Source of the DNA: Candidatus Omnitrophota bacterium
GTDB lineage: Bacteria > Omnitrophota > Gorgyraeia > Aquiviventales > Aquiviventaceae
Length of the DNA stretch: 42,427 nt
Direction of reading: 5' to 3'
Assembly (NCBI GenBank): GCA_023247215.1
Contig: JAHFGX010000009.1
Location: 1 to 42,427 of the forward strand
Under the pieces are notes generated by a model. That model saw nothing but the letters and a program-made list of their open reading frames with translations, ran no database searches and had not been told where the DNA came from. How positions within the stretch are numbered: position 1 is the first letter of the stretch; each line of letters begins with the position of its first letter. A program made the position numbers and the translations under genes. Shown here one piece after another: positions 1-7,971 of the stretch.

Positions 1-1
1 G

Positions 2-406
2 GCGTTCGTCGCCAAAGCGGCTCGCCGCTGCCCGTCCGCAGGCCTGCACGTGGTGCGGTTTGAGTCCGTGCAGCTTCCCATCGGCTCGTACAACGGCATC
101 TGGTGCCGCGCGGCGCTGCTCCACGTGCCGCCGGAAGAGCTGGGGCGGCACCTGTGGATGTTCCGATCCGCCCTGCTGCCGGGCGGGGTCCTGGGGCTGA
201 CGCTGGCGTGGGGGCACGGCGCCTCGTTCACCGACGAGTCGGATTGGATCCCGGACCGCTACGTCGTGGCCTATCAGAAATCGCAGGTGCTCGCCTGGTT
301 CAGCCGGGGCGGGTGGGATCTCCACGAAGTCGCGGTGGCCTCCCATGAGGGCCGGCAAGGCCGCTGGGTGCAAGTGCTGGCGTCCCCGGCCTCGTCCGTG
401 GTATAA
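2..406 (+). CDS. Class I SAM-dependent methyltransferase, C-terminal part
   Basis: The frame is open at the window edge, so the gene starts upstream and only its last 134 residues are visible. The stretch NGIWCRAALLHVPPEEL followed by LLPGGVLGLTLAWG is the motif IV to post-motif region of class I S-adenosylmethionine-dependent methyltransferases: the strand with the substrate-side acidic or polar residue, then the 'leader' strand. The SAM-binding glycine loop must lie upstream and is not seen. The end of the protein has no further recognisable domain. The substrate cannot be told from this fragment. The next gene follows after a 57-nt gap that holds a TATAAT box, so it probably has its own promoter. 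Confidence 0.75.
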   Translation, partial: AFVAKAARRCPSAGLHVVRFESVQLPIGSYNGIWCRAALLHVPPEELGRHLWMFRSALLPGGVLGLTLAWGHGASFTDESDWIPDRYVVAYQKSQVLAWFSRGGWDLHEVAVASHEGRQGRWVQVLASPASSVV

Positions 407-407
407 T
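402..407 (+). promoter_or_regulatory. Possible -10 box of the helicase gene
   Basis: A perfect TATAAT lies over the stop codon of the methyltransferase, about 57 nt before the helicase start. No convincing -35 hexamer is present 16-18 nt upstream, so the assignment rests on the -10 match and position only. Confidence 0.4.
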
Positions 408-463
408 GCTGGTCTTCATAGACGCGCCCCTCCAACCGAATTGAAAGGAACCACAACGCACTC

Positions 464-1894
464 ATGACCACGCCTCTTCAACGACACGCCTCCACCCCTC
501 CCACGCCTCCGCCCGTCGGCGGCGCGACCCTGGATACGACCTTTGAGTCGTTGGGGCTGCTGCCGGCCATCATGAACGGGATCCGGGCGCTGGGGTTCGA
601 GCGCGCCACGCCGATCCAAGCCAAGACCATCCCGCTGATCCTGCAGGGGCGCGACGTGATCGGCTGCGCCCAAACCGGCACCGGCAAGACCGCCGCCTTC
701 GTGCTGCCGATCCTCCACCGCCTGATGACACACGGAAAAAGCCGCGGCCACGTGCGCACCTTGATCATCGCGCCGACCCGCGAGTTGGCCCTCCAGTCCA
801 TGACCCACATCCGGGCGCTCTCCAAGGAGGTGCCGCTGACGGGCGCGGCCATCTTCGGCGGCGTGCCGATGGACCCGCAGATCAAGGCGCTCCAGCGCGG
901 GGTGGACATCATTTCCGCCACGCCGGGCCGCTTGCTGGACCACCTCTACTCCGGCCGCATTGACTTCGTGGATTTGCAAATCGTCGTCCTGGATGAGGCG
1001 GACCGCATGCTCGACATGGGGTTCATGCCCGATATCCAAAAGATCATGAAGCTGCTGCCGTCCGGCCGCCAAAGCCTGATGTTTTCCGCGACGATGCCGC
1101 CGGAAATCGCCGCGCTTGCCCATCGGTTTCTCCGCGACCCGGTGACGGTGCAGATCGGCCTGAGCACGGCCCCGGCGGACGGCGTGCGCCAGGCGGTCTA
1201 TCCGGTGCCGCGCCACCAAAAACCGCAGTTGTTGCTGGCCCTACTGAAGCAGGAGCAGATGGACTCGGTGCTCGTCTTTACGCGCACCAAACGGGCTGCG
1301 GATCGCCTCTTCCAGACGTTGTCCCACGAAGGCATTCAGGCCTCGGTGATGCACGGCGATCGCAGCCAGGACCAGCGCCTGCGGGCGTTGGACCGGTTCC
1401 GCACCGGCCGTAGCCGGGTCATGGTGGCCACTGACGTGGCGGCCCGGGGCATCCACATTGACGACATCAGCCACGTGGTGAATTTTGACGTGCCCGGCAC
1501 GGCGGAGGACTACGTCCACCGCTGCGGCCGCACCGCGCGGGCGCAGGCCACCGGCGATGCGTTCACGCTCGTGGATGAATCTGAGGAGCCGGTGTGGGCC
1601 GAGATCGAGCGGGCCCTCAAGCGCACCGTGCCGCGCCTGACCATCGACGGGTTCAACTATGCCGCGCCTCGGCCGGCAAGCCAGGGGTATGGCGGGGGAG
1701 ACCACCGCTCCCGCGGAGGATTCCGCCGGCCCGGCTTAAGCCACGGCGGCGGACACGGGCCGCAGTACGGCGGCCGGTCGGAGCATCGAGGCGGCCGCCC
1801 GGACCATCGCGCGCGTCGGAACGGCCCCGGGCACGGCCCGGCGAAACCGGCCGATCGCGCCCATCACCGGCACGGCCACAAACCGGCCGCGTAA
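464..1894 (+). CDS. DEAD-box ATP-dependent RNA helicase, RhlE-like
   Basis: A 476-residue superfamily 2 helicase that unwinds RNA duplexes with ATP. The motifs appear in order: Q motif (FERATPIQ), Walker A (AQTGTGKT), PTRELA, GG, TPGR, DEAD (VVLDEADRMLDMGF), SAT (MFSATMP), ARGIH and the arginine-finger motif HRCGRTAR. The third position of that last motif is Cys, where most relatives have Ile or Val. The C-terminal ~90 residues are low-complexity, rich in Gly, His, Arg and Pro, as in RhlE and CsdA tails that bind RNA non-specifically. The start at ATG 464 is preceded by AAAGGA at the right distance. It is probably a cytoplasmic protein of ribosome assembly or RNA turnover. The downstream genes are unrelated housekeeping genes. 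Confidence 0.93.
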   Translation: MTTPLQRHASTPPTPPPVGGATLDTTFESLGLLPAIMNGIRALGFERATPIQAKTIPLILQGRDVIGCAQTGTGKTAAFVLPILHRLMTHGKSRGHVRTLIIAPTRELALQSMTHIRALSKEVPLTGAAIFGGVPMDPQIKALQRGVDIISATPGRLLDHLYSGRIDFVDLQIVVLDEADRMLDMGFMPDIQKIMKLLPSGRQSLMFSATMPPEIAALAHRFLRDPVTVQIGLSTAPADGVRQAVYPVPRHQKPQLLLALLKQEQMDSVLVFTRTKRAADRLFQTLSHEGIQASVMHGDRSQDQRLRALDRFRTGRSRVMVATDVAARGIHIDDISHVVNFDVPGTAEDYVHRCGRTARAQATGDAFTLVDESEEPVWAEIERALKRTVPRLTIDGFNYAAPRPASQGYGGGDHRSRGGFRRPGLSHGGGHGPQYGGRSEHRGGRPDHRARRNGPGHGPAKPADRAHHRHGHKPAA

Positions 1895-1915
1895 CGCCAC
1901 CGCAACGACCCAGTC

Positions 1916-2986
1916 ATGCAAGTCGGATTGATCGGGTTGCCCCAGGCCGGCAAGCGCACCATCCTTCGCCTGTTGACCGGTGTGGACGCGGCAGCCGCCG
2001 CTCCCGGCCCGGGCGGCACCATCCCCGGCATCTGCCCGGTGCGCGACCCAAGGTTTGACAAACTGGTCGCCATGTACCGGCCCAAGAAATCCGTCCCGGC
2101 GACCATCCAGTACGTCCTGCTCCCGGACCTCACCAAAGACGCGGCCGGCAATCGCGATTTGCTGAAAGCGGTGGGAGTGGTGGACGTGCTCGCCCACGTG
2201 GCGCGCGCGTTTCCCGACGACACGGTGTTTCACGTCGACGGCACGGTGGACCCGCTCCGCGACGTCGACACGGTCCAAGCGGAGCTCCTCCTGCACGACT
2301 TGCTCTTCGTGGAGACGCGGCTGGAGCGGCTCGCCAAGGATCGCGCCAAGCGGGGGGCGGCGGACCAGTCGTCCGAACCGCTATTGAAGCGGATGCAGGA
2401 ACACCTCAATGCCAATCGCCCGCTCCGCACCTTCCCATTAGAGCCGAAGGAGCAAACCATGCTCAGCGGGGCGACGCTGCTGACCCGCAAGCCGATGCTG
2501 ATCGTGCTGAATATGGGGGAAGCGGACGCGCGGGACCGTCGGCTGGCCGAGGAGATCGCCACGCGGTATCCCGATGCGGCCCTCCATGCGGTATCCGTCT
2601 CCGCCAAAATCGAAGAAGAGCTCAGCCAGTTGGACGACCCGGCGGAGCGGGCGGCCTTTTTGCAGGACTTGGGGATCGAAGAATCCGCCATTGACCGGTT
2701 CACCCGCGTGAGCTATGAGGCGCTGGGGTATCTCTCCTATTTCACGGTCGGGGAGGACGAAGTGCGCGCGTGGACGGTGCGGCGCGGGGCGTTGGCGCCG
2801 GAGGCGGGCGGGGCGATCCACTCGGACATCGAGCGCGGGTTCATCCGCGCCGAGCTGATCGCCTACGCGGACCTGATGGCCTACGGCAGCGAGCAGGCGG
2901 TGGCCCAAGCCGGCAAGGGCCAGCTCAAGGGGAAAGATTACGTGGTGCAGGACGGCGACATCCTGAACTTCCGGTTCAGCGTCTAG
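1916..2986 (+). CDS. YchF/DUF933-type GTPase-like protein with altered P-loop
   Basis: A 356-residue relative of the Obg-family ATPase/GTPase YchF. The N-terminus MQVGLIGLPQAGKRTIL is the G1 loop. The residue after the invariant lysine is Arg, where the family has Ser or Thr that co-ordinates magnesium. LIVLNMGE corresponds to the NxxE motif that gives YchF its base selectivity. A central helical segment (LERLAKDRAKRG and following) matches the coiled-coil insert of YchF. The last ~85 residues (SYEALGYLSYFTVGEDEVRAW to DGDILNFRFSV) are the TGS-like DUF933 domain with its conserved end. In YchF, the whole binds ribosomes and nucleotides. Here the altered P-loop raises doubt about normal hydrolysis. 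It starts 21 nt after the helicase stop. Confidence 0.85.
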   Translation: MQVGLIGLPQAGKRTILRLLTGVDAAAAAPGPGGTIPGICPVRDPRFDKLVAMYRPKKSVPATIQYVLLPDLTKDAAGNRDLLKAVGVVDVLAHVARAFPDDTVFHVDGTVDPLRDVDTVQAELLLHDLLFVETRLERLAKDRAKRGAADQSSEPLLKRMQEHLNANRPLRTFPLEPKEQTMLSGATLLTRKPMLIVLNMGEADARDRRLAEEIATRYPDAALHAVSVSAKIEEELSQLDDPAERAAFLQDLGIEESAIDRFTRVSYEALGYLSYFTVGEDEVRAWTVRRGALAPEAGGAIHSDIERGFIRAELIAYADLMAYGSEQAVAQAGKGQLKGKDYVVQDGDILNFRFSV

Positions 2987-2993
2987 ACGCGGC

Positions 2994-3491
2994 ATGGCGG
3001 CGGATCACAGCTTCGACATCGTCTCCAAAATCAACCTGCAGGAATTGCGCAACGCCATCCAGCAGGCGCAGAAAGAGCTGGTCAACCGCTTTGACTTCAA
3101 AGGCTCCAGCGCCGGCGTGACGCTGGAGGAGGAGCCGTTGGGCCTGCGCCTGACCGCCGACCACGACGTCCAATTGGGCAGCGTCGTGGACGTGGTGAAG
3201 GGCAAGCTGGCCAAGCGCGGGGTGTCGTTGCAATCCTTCACGTGGGCCGCGATGGAGGCGATCCCCAGCGGGGCTGTCAAGCAGCATGCCGAGGGCTGCC
3301 AGGGCCTCTCCTCGGACACGGCCCGCGAGGTGGTGAAAGCGATCAAAGGGCTGGGGCTAAAGGTGCAGCCGCGCATCGAAGGCGAGACCGTGCGGGTGTC
3401 CGGCAAGCAGATTGACGAGCTCCAAGCGGTGGTCCAGATGCTCAACGCGCGGGACTTCGGGGTGCCGATTCAAGTGGAGAATTACCGCTGA
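2994..3491 (+). CDS. yajQ: YajQ family nucleotide-binding protein
   Basis: A 165-residue protein matching YajQ along its whole usual length (~160 residues). Diagnostic stretches are SFDIVSKINLQELRNAIQQA at the N-terminus, NRFDFKGSSAGV, and the C-terminal VRVSGKQIDELQAVVQML with ARDFGVPIQVENYR. The family forms two ferredoxin-like domains. Some members bind cyclic di-GMP and act with a LysR-type regulator, while others bind tRNA or nucleotides, so the ligand here is uncertain. A cyclic-di-GMP-type riboswitch lies 6.5 kb downstream, so a second nucleotide-binding gene in the region is notable but may be chance. It starts 7 nt after the preceding stop. Confidence 0.92.
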   Translation: MAADHSFDIVSKINLQELRNAIQQAQKELVNRFDFKGSSAGVTLEEEPLGLRLTADHDVQLGSVVDVVKGKLAKRGVSLQSFTWAAMEAIPSGAVKQHAEGCQGLSSDTAREVVKAIKGLGLKVQPRIEGETVRVSGKQIDELQAVVQMLNARDFGVPIQVENYR

Positions 3492-3573
3492 GTGTGCCAT
3501 CATAGAAGGGTTCGGACGGCCGGGGAAGTCGGCAGGCCCGGCCGGAGGGAAAGCGCTCCACAAGGAGGTGGGC

Positions 3574-3813
3574 ATGACGGGCGGAAAGTATTGCGCGATC
3601 TGCAAGATCGTGGGCCTCTTGGTCGGCCTGGGCGCGCTCAACTGGGGGGCAGTCGGCCTGTTTCAGGTGGACGTGGTTGAGCGGTTCCTCGGCAGCATGA
3701 CCACCGGCGCGCGAGTCGTCTACACGCTCATCGGCGTGGCAGGGCTGCTCAAGCTCATCTCCTGTGTGAAGTGCTGTCCTTGCCAAAAGGGCGGTTGCGA
3801 GACGAAGAAGTAA
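3574..3813 (+). CDS. DUF378 family small membrane protein
   Basis: A 79-residue protein. The start at ATG 3574 is fixed by AAGGAGG six bases upstream; an open frame runs further up but has no ribosome site. The family signature is the run LGALNWGAVGLF followed by a second hydrophobic helix (VVYTLIGVAGLLKLIS), giving two membrane segments. Cysteines cluster at both ends: CAIC near the N-terminus and CVKCCPCQKGGC at the C-terminus. The C-terminal cluster is richer than in the usual short member and could bind metal, though that is inference. The function of the family is unknown. Confidence 0.85.
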   Translation: MTGGKYCAICKIVGLLVGLGALNWGAVGLFQVDVVERFLGSMTTGARVVYTLIGVAGLLKLISCVKCCPCQKGGCETKK

Positions 3814-3833
3814 GCCGCACAGGATTGAGTTCG

Positions 3834-3873
3834 CAACGGCGCTCGGGGACGTCCCGGGCGCCGTTGTGCTTTT
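3834..3873 (+). terminator. Rho-independent terminator after the DUF378 gene
   Basis: CAACGGCGC at 3834-3842 pairs with GCGCCGTTG at 3858-3866. The stem continues through a T-G wobble into CGGG/CCCG around a 5-nt loop and is followed by TGCTTTTC. It ends just before the ribosome site of the next gene. Confidence 0.75.
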
Positions 3874-3886
3874 CGGAGGGAAGATA

Positions 3887-4222
3887 ATGGCGGTCTTGGC
3901 ATACGTCGAGGATCTGTTCTTTCGGAGCAAGCTGGAAACCGCCGCGCGCGTGCTGCACGTGTCATTCCAAGTGGTCGCGGGTTCGCCTCCGGCGGACGGC
4001 CCCTGGGACACCGTGCTGGTGGATTTGGCGCTCAACCGGACCGACCCGATGGCCTTGGCGGGCGAGCTTCGCCGCGCCTGCCCGCAGGCGCGGCTGATCG
4101 CGTACGGCGCCCACGTGGACCGGGCGCGCTTGGAGCGCGCCCGCGCCGCCGGGTACGACCGCGTCCTCTCCCACGCGGAGCTGGTCGCGCGGCTTCCCGA
4201 GCTTCTGCAGGGGCAGGGCTGA
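3887..4222 (+). CDS. Receiver-like domain protein, degenerate
   Basis: A 111-residue protein starting at ATG 3887 behind GGAGGG at 3875-3880. An in-frame upstream start at 3866 lies inside the terminator and is less likely. The pattern of alternating strands and helices (WDTVLVDLAL, RLIAYGAHVDRARLERARAAGYDRVLSHAELVARLPELL) resembles a CheY-type receiver fold. The aspartate of VLVDLAL is in the position of the phosphoacceptor strand, and the end strand 'AAGYDRVL' recalls AGADDYL. The conserved late lysine and the N-terminal acidic pair are not clear. It may be a non-phosphorylated pseudo-receiver. No partner kinase is nearby. Confidence 0.6.
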   Translation: MAVLAYVEDLFFRSKLETAARVLHVSFQVVAGSPPADGPWDTVLVDLALNRTDPMALAGELRRACPQARLIAYGAHVDRARLERARAAGYDRVLSHAELVARLPELLQGQG

Positions 4223-4264
4223 CCTGCAGGCCGGCGCCTGTTGTGCTAAAATACGGGCACGGCC

Positions 4265-4417
4265 ATGGATGAAGTCACCGGAATTCTGATTGCCGTCGGG
4301 GCGATGATCGCCGGCCTGTTGTTGTTGGGGTGGGCCTTTGGAGATTTCAACAAGCCCAAAGGCTCCTCCGACTCAGGCCCGGCCTCCCCGGCAGGTTCTC
4401 CCCCGCATGCCGGGTGA
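4265..4417 (+). CDS. 50-residue single-pass membrane peptide overlapping tatC
   Basis: A short frame starting ATG 4265 and ending in TGA at 4415-4417. It encodes an acidic N-terminus (MDEVTG), one hydrophobic helix (ILIAVGAMIAGLLLLGW), then AFGDFNKPKG and a Ser/Pro/Gly tail. It overlaps the start of tatC by 11 nt, which suggests translational coupling. A TAAAAT box with TG extension lies at 4247-4252. A short membrane helix followed by a Phe-Gly hinge, placed directly before tatC, recalls TatA. The amphipathic helix that TatA needs is missing, so a genuine TatA role is unproven. It could simply be a leader peptide for tatC. Confidence 0.55.
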   Translation: MDEVTGILIAVGAMIAGLLLLGWAFGDFNKPKGSSDSGPASPAGSPPHAG

Positions 4418-5174
4418 AGAACCGCAACCTCCTCGCCTCACCTTCCTTGAACACCTGGATGAGCTGCGCACGCGGCTCTTCCTGTGCCTGATCGCCCTCG
4501 CCGGCACCACGGGTGCCAGCCTGATGGCGGCGGATCGCCTGATCGGGTGGCTGAAGCAGCCGGCAGGGGATCGGTTGGGGGCGCTGGCGTTTTTCGCTCC
4601 GACCGAAGCGTTGACCGCCCACCTGAAAGTCGCCATGATCAGCGGCCTGGTCTGCGCCCTGCCGATCCTGTTGTATGAGCTGTGGGCGTTTATCCGGCCG
4701 GCGCTTCGCCGGCGCGAGCGCGCCTATGCGTTGGCGGTGGTGTGGTGGGGCAGCGCGCTCTTCGGCGTCGGCGTCTGGGCCGCCCACGACCTGGTCTTAC
4801 CGCTGTTCCTCAAGGTGTTGTTGAGCGTGGGCGAGCCGTACTTGCAGCCGGTGATCTCAGTGGGGCGCTACGTGTCGTTCACGCTGGGGGTGATGCTGGC
4901 GTGCGGGGCGCTGTGCGAGCTGCCGCTCGTGCTGGTCGTGCTGGCGCGCTTGGGCGTGTTGACACCGCAGGGGCTGCGGCGTCACCGCCCGGTCGCACTG
5001 CTCGGTTTGTTGGTTCTGGCCGCCGTGGCCACGCCCACGACCGACGCCTTCACCATGCTCATCGCGGTCGTGCCGCTGGTCATCCTCTATGAAGCCGCGA
5101 TCGTGATCGCGTCCTGGTCCGGCTCCCGGCGCGCCGCAGCCGCCGATTGCGACCGCACGCTCCGCCACACGTAA
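4407..5174 (+). CDS. tatC: Sec-independent protein translocase TatC
   Basis: A 255-residue integral membrane protein, the receptor for twin-arginine signal peptides in the Tat export system. The start at ATG 4407 gives the usual short N-terminus before the signature FLEHLDELRTRL. The second hallmark, FFAPTEALTAHLKVAMISGL followed by ALPILLYELWAFIRPAL and an ERAY motif, is intact. Six hydrophobic segments can be followed to the end. Its 5' end overlaps a small membrane peptide gene. Its last 88 bases lie under the 3' end of the converging symporter gene. No complete tatA or tatB is in the window, so other components must be elsewhere. Confidence 0.92.
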   Translation: MPGEEPQPPRLTFLEHLDELRTRLFLCLIALAGTTGASLMAADRLIGWLKQPAGDRLGALAFFAPTEALTAHLKVAMISGLVCALPILLYELWAFIRPALRRRERAYALAVVWWGSALFGVGVWAAHDLVLPLFLKVLLSVGEPYLQPVISVGRYVSFTLGVMLACGALCELPLVLVVLARLGVLTPQGLRRHRPVALLGLLVLAAVATPTTDAFTMLIAVVPLVILYEAAIVIASWSGSRRAAAADCDRTLRHT

Positions 5175-6871
5175 CTCCATCCGGCCAGGGCCACCGCGCA
5201 CCATCCCAACCCCAGCTTCCATCGTCCCAGCATCAGCGCCAGCGGCCCGAACGTGGTCGCGAGGAGTGCCGCGGTGCCGACGAGCCATTGACGGAGGCTC
5301 GGCCCCCATGACGGGACGACCGTCCGCCGGTCCGCCACCGGCGCCCACCACCCAGGAGGCTGCACCGCCGCGTGGAATTTCCTGAGCTGCTCGCGCTCAA
5401 CCGGCTTGGTGAGCAGGGTGACGGGCACCCACACGCAGGCGGTGGCGAGGATCATGAACGCCAGCTCCACCGGCGCCGCCGAGGGAAGGCCCAGCCACTG
5501 CAGCGCGTGCTGGCGCAAGAGCAATGCCGGCACGCTGACCGCCATCGCGGCGATTTCGCTCCAGGGATTGATCCGCCACCACCACCAGCGCAGCAGCAGC
5601 ACGGGGCCGATGCCGGCGGTGAGGTGTAAAACCAGGGTGAAGGCTTCGCCGACGCTGCGGACCGACCAGGCCACCAGGATGGCGCCTGCGGCCAACACCC
5701 AGGAGGCGAGGCGGGCCACCCACAGGTAATGGGCGTCGCTGGCGTCGCGCCGGATGAAGCGGCGGTAGCCGTCGTTCACCAGGTAGGAGGCGCCCCAATT
5801 CAGGTGCGTGCTCAACGTGGACAGAAACGCGGCCAAAAATGCGGCCAGCATCACCCCGCGCAGGCCCGTCGGCAGCAGGGCGACGATCAGCTTCGGGTAG
5901 GCGAGCTCATGGTCCACGAACGCCGCGCCGCCCGCCGTCTGCAATTGCGCGGCGGGAAGCAGGATCAGGGACGCCAGCGCGGTGATGATCCACGGCCACA
6001 TCCGCAGGCAATAGTGCGCGATGTTGAACCACAGCACCGAGGCCATCGCCTGGCGCTCATCGCGGCAGGCGATGAGCCGCTGCACGATGATGCCGCCGCC
6101 GTCGGAGTTTTTCCAGGCCCACCACTGCAGGCACACCAGCCCCAGGAACCAGCCAAACGGCGAGGAGAGCCAGGACCCATCCGCAGGCATCGGCGGAAGC
6201 ATGTTGAGCGCGCCGGTGCCGGAGAGCGCCTGGGTGATCTCCGCCATGCCGCCGGCCGCCCGCACCGCCACGACGGCCAGGATCACCGCCCCGGCCATCG
6301 CCCAGGCGAATTGAAACAGGTCCGTCACCACCACCCCCCATAGCCCGGAGCAGGAGGTGTAGAGCGCGCCGAGCGCGACGCAGCCGATGATGGCCTGCTC
6401 TTTGCTCACCCCGGTCATCTCCTGTAGCACTTTTCTCAGCCCGGTGACCGGCCAGGCGCCGATGACGAAACAGTTGTAGAACAATCCCCAGTAGACCGCC
6501 TTGAACCCGCGCAGGAGCGCGGCGGCGCGCCCGCTGTAGCGCCGCTCGACGAATTCCACTTCCGTCAGCACGCCGGCGCGCTTCCAGAGCTTGGCGAACA
6601 CGAACACGGCCAGCATCGTGCTGATCGCCAAGGCCAGCACTTCCCACACACCCCAGATGCCGCGCCGCCGCACCATACCGGTGACCAGCAGCGGCGTGTC
6701 GGAGGAAAACGCTGTGGCCGCGATGGAGGTGCCGGCCAGCCACCACGGGAGTTGGTGATTGGAGGCGAAGTACGATTCGATCCCCCGGCTGGCCCGGCGC
6801 GTCATCCACGTGCCCAGCGCGACGCTGGCCAGGCAGAAGCCGGCCACCACCGCCCAATCCACCCACGTCAT
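5087..6871 (-). CDS. Sodium:solute symporter (SSS family), cell-wall recycling cluster
   Basis: A 594-residue transporter with 13 or more hydrophobic segments. The start at 6871 is set by GGAGGAATTCG just before ATG and by a 4-nt ATGA overlap with anmK. Family marks are IESYFASNHQLPWWLAG near the N-terminus, GVLTEVEFVERRYSG, and VVVTDLFQFAW, where the family carries a Thr-Asp-Phe-Gln helix. The C-terminal LLTKPVEREQLRKFHAAVQPP is typical of sugar-type members. Gene order and tight coupling with murQ and anmK suggest that it imports an N-acetylmuramic acid-type sugar or muropeptide-derived amino sugar. That substrate is inference only. The last 88 bases overlap the end of tatC on the opposite strand. 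Confidence 0.88.
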   Translation of the reverse strand: MTWVDWAVVAGFCLASVALGTWMTRRASRGIESYFASNHQLPWWLAGTSIAATAFSSDTPLLVTGMVRRRGIWGVWEVLALAISTMLAVFVFAKLWKRAGVLTEVEFVERRYSGRAAALLRGFKAVYWGLFYNCFVIGAWPVTGLRKVLQEMTGVSKEQAIIGCVALGALYTSCSGLWGVVVTDLFQFAWAMAGAVILAVVAVRAAGGMAEITQALSGTGALNMLPPMPADGSWLSSPFGWFLGLVCLQWWAWKNSDGGGIIVQRLIACRDERQAMASVLWFNIAHYCLRMWPWIITALASLILLPAAQLQTAGGAAFVDHELAYPKLIVALLPTGLRGVMLAAFLAAFLSTLSTHLNWGASYLVNDGYRRFIRRDASDAHYLWVARLASWVLAAGAILVAWSVRSVGEAFTLVLHLTAGIGPVLLLRWWWWRINPWSEIAAMAVSVPALLLRQHALQWLGLPSAAPVELAFMILATACVWVPVTLLTKPVEREQLRKFHAAVQPPGWWAPVADRRTVVPSWGPSLRQWLVGTAALLATTFGPLALMLGRWKLGLGWCAVALAGWSYVWRSVRSQSAAAARREPDQDAITIAAS

Positions 6872-7971
6872 CGAATTCCTCCGGGGGTGATGGCGCCGAG
6901 GATACACGCCTCGCGCGCGCCCGTCGTGGCCGGCAGATGGTTGACGCGCCGCCGGATGGCCCGCAGCGCAAGCCACGCGAACGCGACCGGTTCTTTAGCC
7001 TGCGGCGGCCAGCCGTACCGGCGAATGGAGACGACCGGCGTCGGGCGCAGCAGCGCGCGGAGGTGACCCATCAGCGTGCGGTTGAGCGCGCCGCCGCCGC
7101 TGACGATCACCTCGCGGGGCTGGACCGGCAGGAACCGCCGGTAGCTATCGGCGATGGTCCACGCGGTCAAATAGGTCAGGGTCGCCAACGTGTCCGGCAG
7201 CCGCCGTCGCCAGACGCGGCCGGCCCGCTCGTCGAGCCAGCGCTCCTGGAACAGCTCCGGCCCGGTGGATTTCGGCGGCGGCGTCCGGAAGTAGGGGTGC
7301 GAGCGCAGCGCGCGGAGCAGCGCCTGGTCCACGCGCCCCCCGGCGGCCAGACGCCCCTGCGGATCATAAGCGTGTCGCCCATGCGTGAGCCGACGGGCCA
7401 AGGCATCCAGCAGGCAGTTGCCCGGGCCGGTGTCGAAGGCGACCGGCGCGATGCCGCGCCCGACGAGGGTGACGTTGGCGATGCCGCCGATGTTGTGCAG
7501 CGCCCGGGGCGGGCCGTCGCCGAAGACCGCCTGATCGAACGCGGGAATGAGCGGCGCGCCTTCGCCGCCGGCGGCCATGTCGCGCATGCGGAAATCCGCG
7601 ACGACCGGCAGGCCGGTGCGTTGGGCGATGACCGCCGGCTCGCCAAGCTGCAGCGTCGTCGGGATCGGGTCCGCCGGGCCGTGGTAGACCGTATGGCCGT
7701 GCGAGCCGATGACGGTAATACGATGGACGGCGGCGCGCCGGCGCAGCACGCGCAGGGCGGACGCGGCGAACCGCTCCCCCAGCGCCATATTCAATCGGGC
7801 CAGCTCCGGCGTCTTCAGCTCCGTCGCGGCGCGCAAGCGGTCGCGCAGGGACGACGGATACGGGTCGGTCCGGTAGGCCAGGAGCCGGACGCGCCGTCCC
7901 TGGAAGTCCGCCAGCGCCGCCGACACGCCGTCGCAGGAAGTGCCGGACATCAGACCCACAGCCAGCGTCAT
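6868..7971 (-). CDS. anmK: Anhydro-N-acetylmuramic acid kinase
   Basis: A 367-residue enzyme, the usual length. It phosphorylates and opens 1,6-anhydro-MurNAc with ATP to give MurNAc-6-phosphate in peptidoglycan recycling. The N-terminal phosphate loop GLMSGTSCDG (residues 6-15) is diagnostic. GSHGHTVYHGP, LHNIGGIANVT, FDTGPGNCLLD (with the likely catalytic Asp) and the adenosine-site SGGGALNRTLM follow in family order. Its start overlaps the stop of murQ by ATGA (7968-7971) and its stop overlaps the symporter start in the same way. The three genes are therefore almost certainly one translationally coupled transcript. Its product is the substrate of MurQ. Confidence 0.96.
   Translation of the reverse strand: MTLAVGLMSGTSCDGVSAALADFQGRRVRLLAYRTDPYPSSLRDRLRAATELKTPELARLNMALGERFAASALRVLRRRAAVHRITVIGSHGHTVYHGPADPIPTTLQLGEPAVIAQRTGLPVVADFRMRDMAAGGEGAPLIPAFDQAVFGDGPPRALHNIGGIANVTLVGRGIAPVAFDTGPGNCLLDALARRLTHGRHAYDPQGRLAAGGRVDQALLRALRSHPYFRTPPPKSTGPELFQERWLDERAGRVWRRRLPDTLATLTYLTAWTIADSYRRFLPVQPREVIVSGGGALNRTLMGHLRALLRPTPVVSIRRYGWPPQAKEPVAFAWLALRAIRRRVNHLPATTGAREACILGAITPGGIR

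Noticed and set aside
3412-3573. N-terminal extension of the DUF378 protein
   Set aside because: The extension overlaps yajQ out of frame, while ATG 3574 has a strong AAGGAGG and gives the family length.
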